The position numbers were made by a program, and so were the translations under genes. The notes under the pieces were generated by a model. The model searched no databases and was not told where the DNA came from. It saw only the letters and a list, made by a program, of their open reading frames with translations. From Nitrospinaceae bacterium (GTDB lineage: Bacteria > Nitrospinota > Nitrospinia > Nitrospinales > VA-1), in assembly GCA_029261435.1 (NCBI GenBank), contig JAJDBI010000291.1, positions 1 through 23,556 on the forward strand: a stretch of 23,556 nucleotides of DNA, written 5' to 3'. Shown piece after piece: positions 20,926 to 23,556 of the stretch; the first letter of the stretch is position 1; every line of letters begins with the position of its first letter.

Positions 20926-22377
20926 ATGAGTGACGAACAAAACTCCGTTTCAGATATTCTAGAAGATGATACTTACAAATATGGGTTCACGACAGATGTT
21001 GAGTCAGATACCTTTGCCAAAGGCTTGGATGAGGGTGTCATCCGCGCCATTTCCAAGAAGAAGAACGAGCCGCAGTTTATGCTCGACTTCAGGCTCAAGG
21101 CGTTTGCGAAATGGAAGACGATGAAAGAGCCGGAATGGCCGAATGTGCATTATCCGCCGATTGACTTTCAGAATATTTCTTATTACTCGGCACCTAAGCA
21201 AAAGAAAGTATTAAATAGTCTGGACGAGGTCGACCCGGAGGTCATGCGTACTTTTGAGAAGCTGGGTATTCCGCTGGATGAACAAAAAAAGCTGGCCAAT
21301 GTTGCGGTAGATGCTGTGTTTGACAGCGTCAGCGTGGCCACAACGCATAAGAAAAAGCTGATGGAAGTGGGCATTATTTTCTGTTCCTTTTCTGAGGCAT
21401 TGCAGGAGTATCCGGAACTGATAGAGGAGTATCTCGGTACCGTGGTTCCTGTCGGCGATAATTATTATGCCGCGCTGAACAGTGCCGTGTTCACCGATGG
21501 TTCGTTTGTCTATATCCCGCCAGACACGATCAGTCCTATGGAAATCTCTACTTATTTCCGCATCAACACTGAAGAGACGGGGCAGTTTGAGCGAACTCTG
21601 ATCATCTGCGCAGAAAACAGTTATGTTTCCTATCTGGAAGGGTGTACCGCACCTCAATTTGATACGAACCAACTGCATGCCGCAGTGGTCGAACTGGTCA
21701 CTTTGGAAAATGCGGAGATCAAATACAGCACTGTACAAAACTGGTATGCAGGAGATAAGGAAACAGGCAAAGGTGGTATCTACAACTTTGTCACCAAGCG
21801 TGGTAAATGTCAGGGCGACGGCTCCAAAATTTCCTGGACGCAGGTAGAAACGGGTTCTGCAATCACTTGGAAGTACCCAAGCTGTCTTCTTCTGGGTGAT
21901 AACACCTCTGGAGAATTTTATTCGGTGGCTTTGACCAACGGTCATATGCAGGCCGACACGGGGACCAAGATGATTCATGTTGGTAAAAACACCCGGTCGA
22001 GTATTATCTCCAAGGGTATTTCTGCGGACCATTCGAGTAACAGCTATCGGGGTCAGGTGAAGGTGGGCAAGAACGCCACCAACGCTAGAAACTACAGTCA
22101 GTGCGACAGTATGCTGGTCGGTGATAAGTCCAGTGCGCATACATTCCCTTATATAGAGACTGCCAACAGCTCGGTTCAGGTCGAGCATGAGGCCGCGACT
22201 TCAAAGATCAGCGAGGATCAACTTTTCTATTTTGAGTCGAGAGGTATTTCTCGCGAAAATGCGATCGAAGCGGTCATTAGTGGGTTCTGTAAAGAAGTTT
22301 TCAAACAACTCCCGATGGAGTTTGCCGTCGAGGCTCAAAAACTATTGACCTTGAAGCTTGAGGACAGTGTCGGTTAA
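20926..22377 (+). CDS. sufB: Fe-S cluster assembly protein SufB
   Basis: SufB is the scaffold subunit of the SufBCD complex on which Fe-S clusters are built. This 483-aa protein has the normal length and the hallmark EGCTAPQF (Cys240), YSTVQNWYAGD and the C-terminal signature AHTFPYIE...VEHEAATSK with the His/Glu pair at the SufB-SufD interface. GGAG precedes the ATG. Only 21 bases separate it from the NifU-like gene, so they are co-transcribed. A 135-base gap follows before sufC. GC content and codon use match the other housekeeping genes here. Confidence 0.97.
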   Translation: MSDEQNSVSDILEDDTYKYGFTTDVESDTFAKGLDEGVIRAISKKKNEPQFMLDFRLKAFAKWKTMKEPEWPNVHYPPIDFQNISYYSAPKQKKVLNSLDEVDPEVMRTFEKLGIPLDEQKKLANVAVDAVFDSVSVATTHKKKLMEVGIIFCSFSEALQEYPELIEEYLGTVVPVGDNYYAALNSAVFTDGSFVYIPPDTISPMEISTYFRINTEETGQFERTLIICAENSYVSYLEGCTAPQFDTNQLHAAVVELVTLENAEIKYSTVQNWYAGDKETGKGGIYNFVTKRGKCQGDGSKISWTQVETGSAITWKYPSCLLLGDNTSGEFYSVALTNGHMQADTGTKMIHVGKNTRSSIISKGISADHSSNSYRGQVKVGKNATNARNYSQCDSMLVGDKSSAHTFPYIETANSSVQVEHEAATSKISEDQLFYFESRGISRENAIEAVISGFCKEVFKQLPMEFAVEAQKLLTLKLEDSVG

Positions 22378-22512
22378 AGGATTGCGGGATCAGACCGGAG
22401 TTAACTTCGGCATTGAGTGAAATTCAAATAGCTCCTGTGTTGGTTCTCGCCAACGGTTTTATTTATTTCAGGGAACTTGCAGGGCTTTTTTTATTGATTG
22501 AGGAGATGGTGA
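22378..22512. other. sufB-sufC spacer with two hairpins
   Basis: The spacer is unusually long for a suf operon. It holds CCGGAG-TTAA-CTTCGG (22399-22414 region), a six-pair stem with one G-U, and TTGG-TTCTCG-CCAA further on, then a T7 run near 22488-22494. No stem directly precedes the T-run, so it is not a standard terminator. It may be an RNA processing or attenuation site that tunes sufC against sufB. Confidence 0.4.
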
Positions 22513-23259
22513 ATGCTTGAAATTAAAGATTTGCATGCAGGGTTCGACGGGAATGAAATCATAAAAGGTATTTCTCTTTCGATTAAGAAAGGGGAGATTC
22601 ACGCCGTGATGGGGCCCAACGGGTCGGGCAAAAGCACGAAGGCTAAAATCCTGTCAGGTCATCCCTCCTATGAAGCGATGGGTGGAGAGATTCTGTTTGA
22701 TGGAGAAAACCTTTTGGAGATGGACGCGGAAGAGCGGTCCCTGGCTGGTATTTTTATGGGATTTCAATATCCGGTGGAAGTGCCGGGTGTGAACAACGCC
22801 GAGTTTTTGCGCATGGCTCATAATGCTCGAAGGGTCAAGGCCGGTGAGGAAGAAATCGACCCTCTGGATTTTGATGACCTGCTTTCAGAAAAAATGAAAA
22901 TGCTGGGAATGGAAAAAAAGTACAAGGAAAGAAACCTCAATGATGGTTTTTCTGGCGGAGAGAAAAAGAAGAATGAAATTTTGCAGATGGCGATTCTCGA
23001 ACCCAAACTTTCTATCCTCGATGAAACCGATTCCGGGCTCGATATTGATGCACTCAGAGTTGTGTCAGAAGGGGTGAACAAATTGCGCAACGAGAATAAC
23101 GCGCTCATTCTCATCACGCATTACCAGCGGTTGCTGGATTATATTAAACCTGACTATGTTCATGTTCTCAGCAATGGGAAAATCGTCAAGTCAGGAGATA
23201 AGACACTGGCGCTTGAACTTGAATCCCAGGGGTATGACTGGGTAACGACTGCGAATTGA
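22513..23259 (+). CDS. sufC: Fe-S cluster assembly ATPase SufC
   Basis: SufC is the ABC-type ATPase of the SufBCD complex; its ATP-driven dimerisation reshapes SufB-SufD during cluster assembly. This 248-aa protein has Walker A GPNGSGKST (residues 34-42), signature FSGGEKKKNEI (about 145), Walker B LSILDETDSGLDID (about 166) and the H-loop ITHYQR. The ETDSGLDID form is characteristic of SufC and separates it from transporter ATPases. GAGGAG lies upstream of the ATG. sufD follows after 8 bases. Confidence 0.97.
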   Translation: MLEIKDLHAGFDGNEIIKGISLSIKKGEIHAVMGPNGSGKSTKAKILSGHPSYEAMGGEILFDGENLLEMDAEERSLAGIFMGFQYPVEVPGVNNAEFLRMAHNARRVKAGEEEIDPLDFDDLLSEKMKMLGMEKKYKERNLNDGFSGGEKKKNEILQMAILEPKLSILDETDSGLDIDALRVVSEGVNKLRNENNALILITHYQRLLDYIKPDYVHVLSNGKIVKSGDKTLALELESQGYDWVTTAN

Positions 23260-23267
23260 GGAGAGGT

Positions 23268-23556
23268 ATGTCAGATACACTCGTTGAATCCAGTGCGGAG
23301 TCTGCGTTTCTGGATTTACATAAAAAATTAATAGAACAAGGAAGTCCTGCTTTGGCAGAGCTCCAGCAGGTTGCGTTGAACCGTTTTGAGTTGCTGGGGT
23401 TCCCTCACTCAAAGCATGAGATGTATACCTATTTGAATACAAAAGGACTGGTGGAAACGGCTTTCGGTCTTTCCGATGGTTCGAAAAAAGTTTCTGAAGA
23501 TTTTGTCGCCGGTCATATTTATTCCGGTTGTGAGAGCCAGTGCCTGGTTTTTGTTG
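23268..23556 (+). CDS. sufD: Fe-S cluster assembly protein SufD (3' end outside window)
   Basis: The frame is open from the ATG at 23268 to the window end (96 codons). GAGAGG precedes the ATG. The N-terminal part contains NRFELLGFPHSKHEMYTYL, which matches the conserved start of SufD (the NRF...GFP...K.E...Y segment). Position directly after sufC agrees with the usual sufBCD order. SufD pairs with SufB in the scaffold complex. Only the N-terminal quarter or so is visible, so integrity cannot be judged. Confidence 0.88.
   Translation, partial: MSDTLVESSAESAFLDLHKKLIEQGSPALAELQQVALNRFELLGFPHSKHEMYTYLNTKGLVETAFGLSDGSKKVSEDFVAGHIYSGCESQCLVFV

Noticed and set aside
21211..22188. Long minus-strand open frame (325 codons) opposite sufB
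   Set aside because: Lies wholly within the well-conserved sufB gene; its length follows from sufB codon use and it shows no domain of its own.
1..23556. CRISPR arrays, tRNA and rRNA genes
   Set aside because: I saw no regularly spaced repeat/spacer pattern, no tRNA cloverleaf with a T-arm signature and no rRNA-like sequence.

Overview
The window looks like chromosomal DNA from a Gram-negative bacterium of moderate-to-low GC. It encodes an outer-membrane beta-barrel with a Sec signal, a two-TM chemoreceptor, a SUF iron-sulfur cluster operon and MoaA. The mix of SUF genes, TMTC-like TPR glycosyltransferase and many TPR proteins resembles Nitrospinota or a similar deep marine lineage, but that placement is an impression, not a demonstration.

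Layout. (1) 1-1445: the end of a histidine phosphatase and a complete ABC ATPase, closely spaced. (2) 1446-6947: an AT-rich gap, a chemoreceptor and an alginate-export-type porin, followed by a second, truncated copy of the ABC gene's 3' end plus its downstream repeat. The chemoreceptor/porin pair is therefore bracketed by direct repeats, as expected for an inserted or recombined segment. (3) 6948-12064: an AT-rich region with one very large gene, about 1705 codons, split in two by an apparent 1-nt shift in a T-run. The product is a P-loop NTPase whose Walker A and Walker B lie about 500 residues apart, with membrane segments between them and a large helical, TPR-like C-terminal part. (4) 12065-13060: a compact regulatory RNA region. 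A promoter is followed by a small antiterminator/terminator switch, then a three-way-junction RNA that ends in its own terminator, then an orphan 138-aa gene and a dispersed repeat with a GC-rich hairpin. (5) 13061-16185: a TMTC-like membrane glycosyltransferase with eight TPRs, a secreted TPR protein and a stand-alone Nfu N-terminal domain protein. (6) 16323-19780: an M18 aminopeptidase (minus), an orphan 100-aa protein, a single-domain response regulator and moaA (minus). (7) 20164-23556: a SUF operon with a NifU-like fusion, sufB, sufC and the start of sufD.

How the genes work together. The clearest functional unit is the SUF operon. SufB, SufC and SufD form the scaffold complex, and the NifU-like protein (degenerate scaffold domain plus a CxxC Nfu domain) probably carries or delivers clusters. 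MoaA, a 4Fe-4S enzyme, and the Nfu_N protein share this Fe-S theme. The chemoreceptor and porin may be a sensing/uptake pair. The most unusual parts are the giant membrane NTPase and the structured leader region at 12274-12439, for which I recognise no described family.
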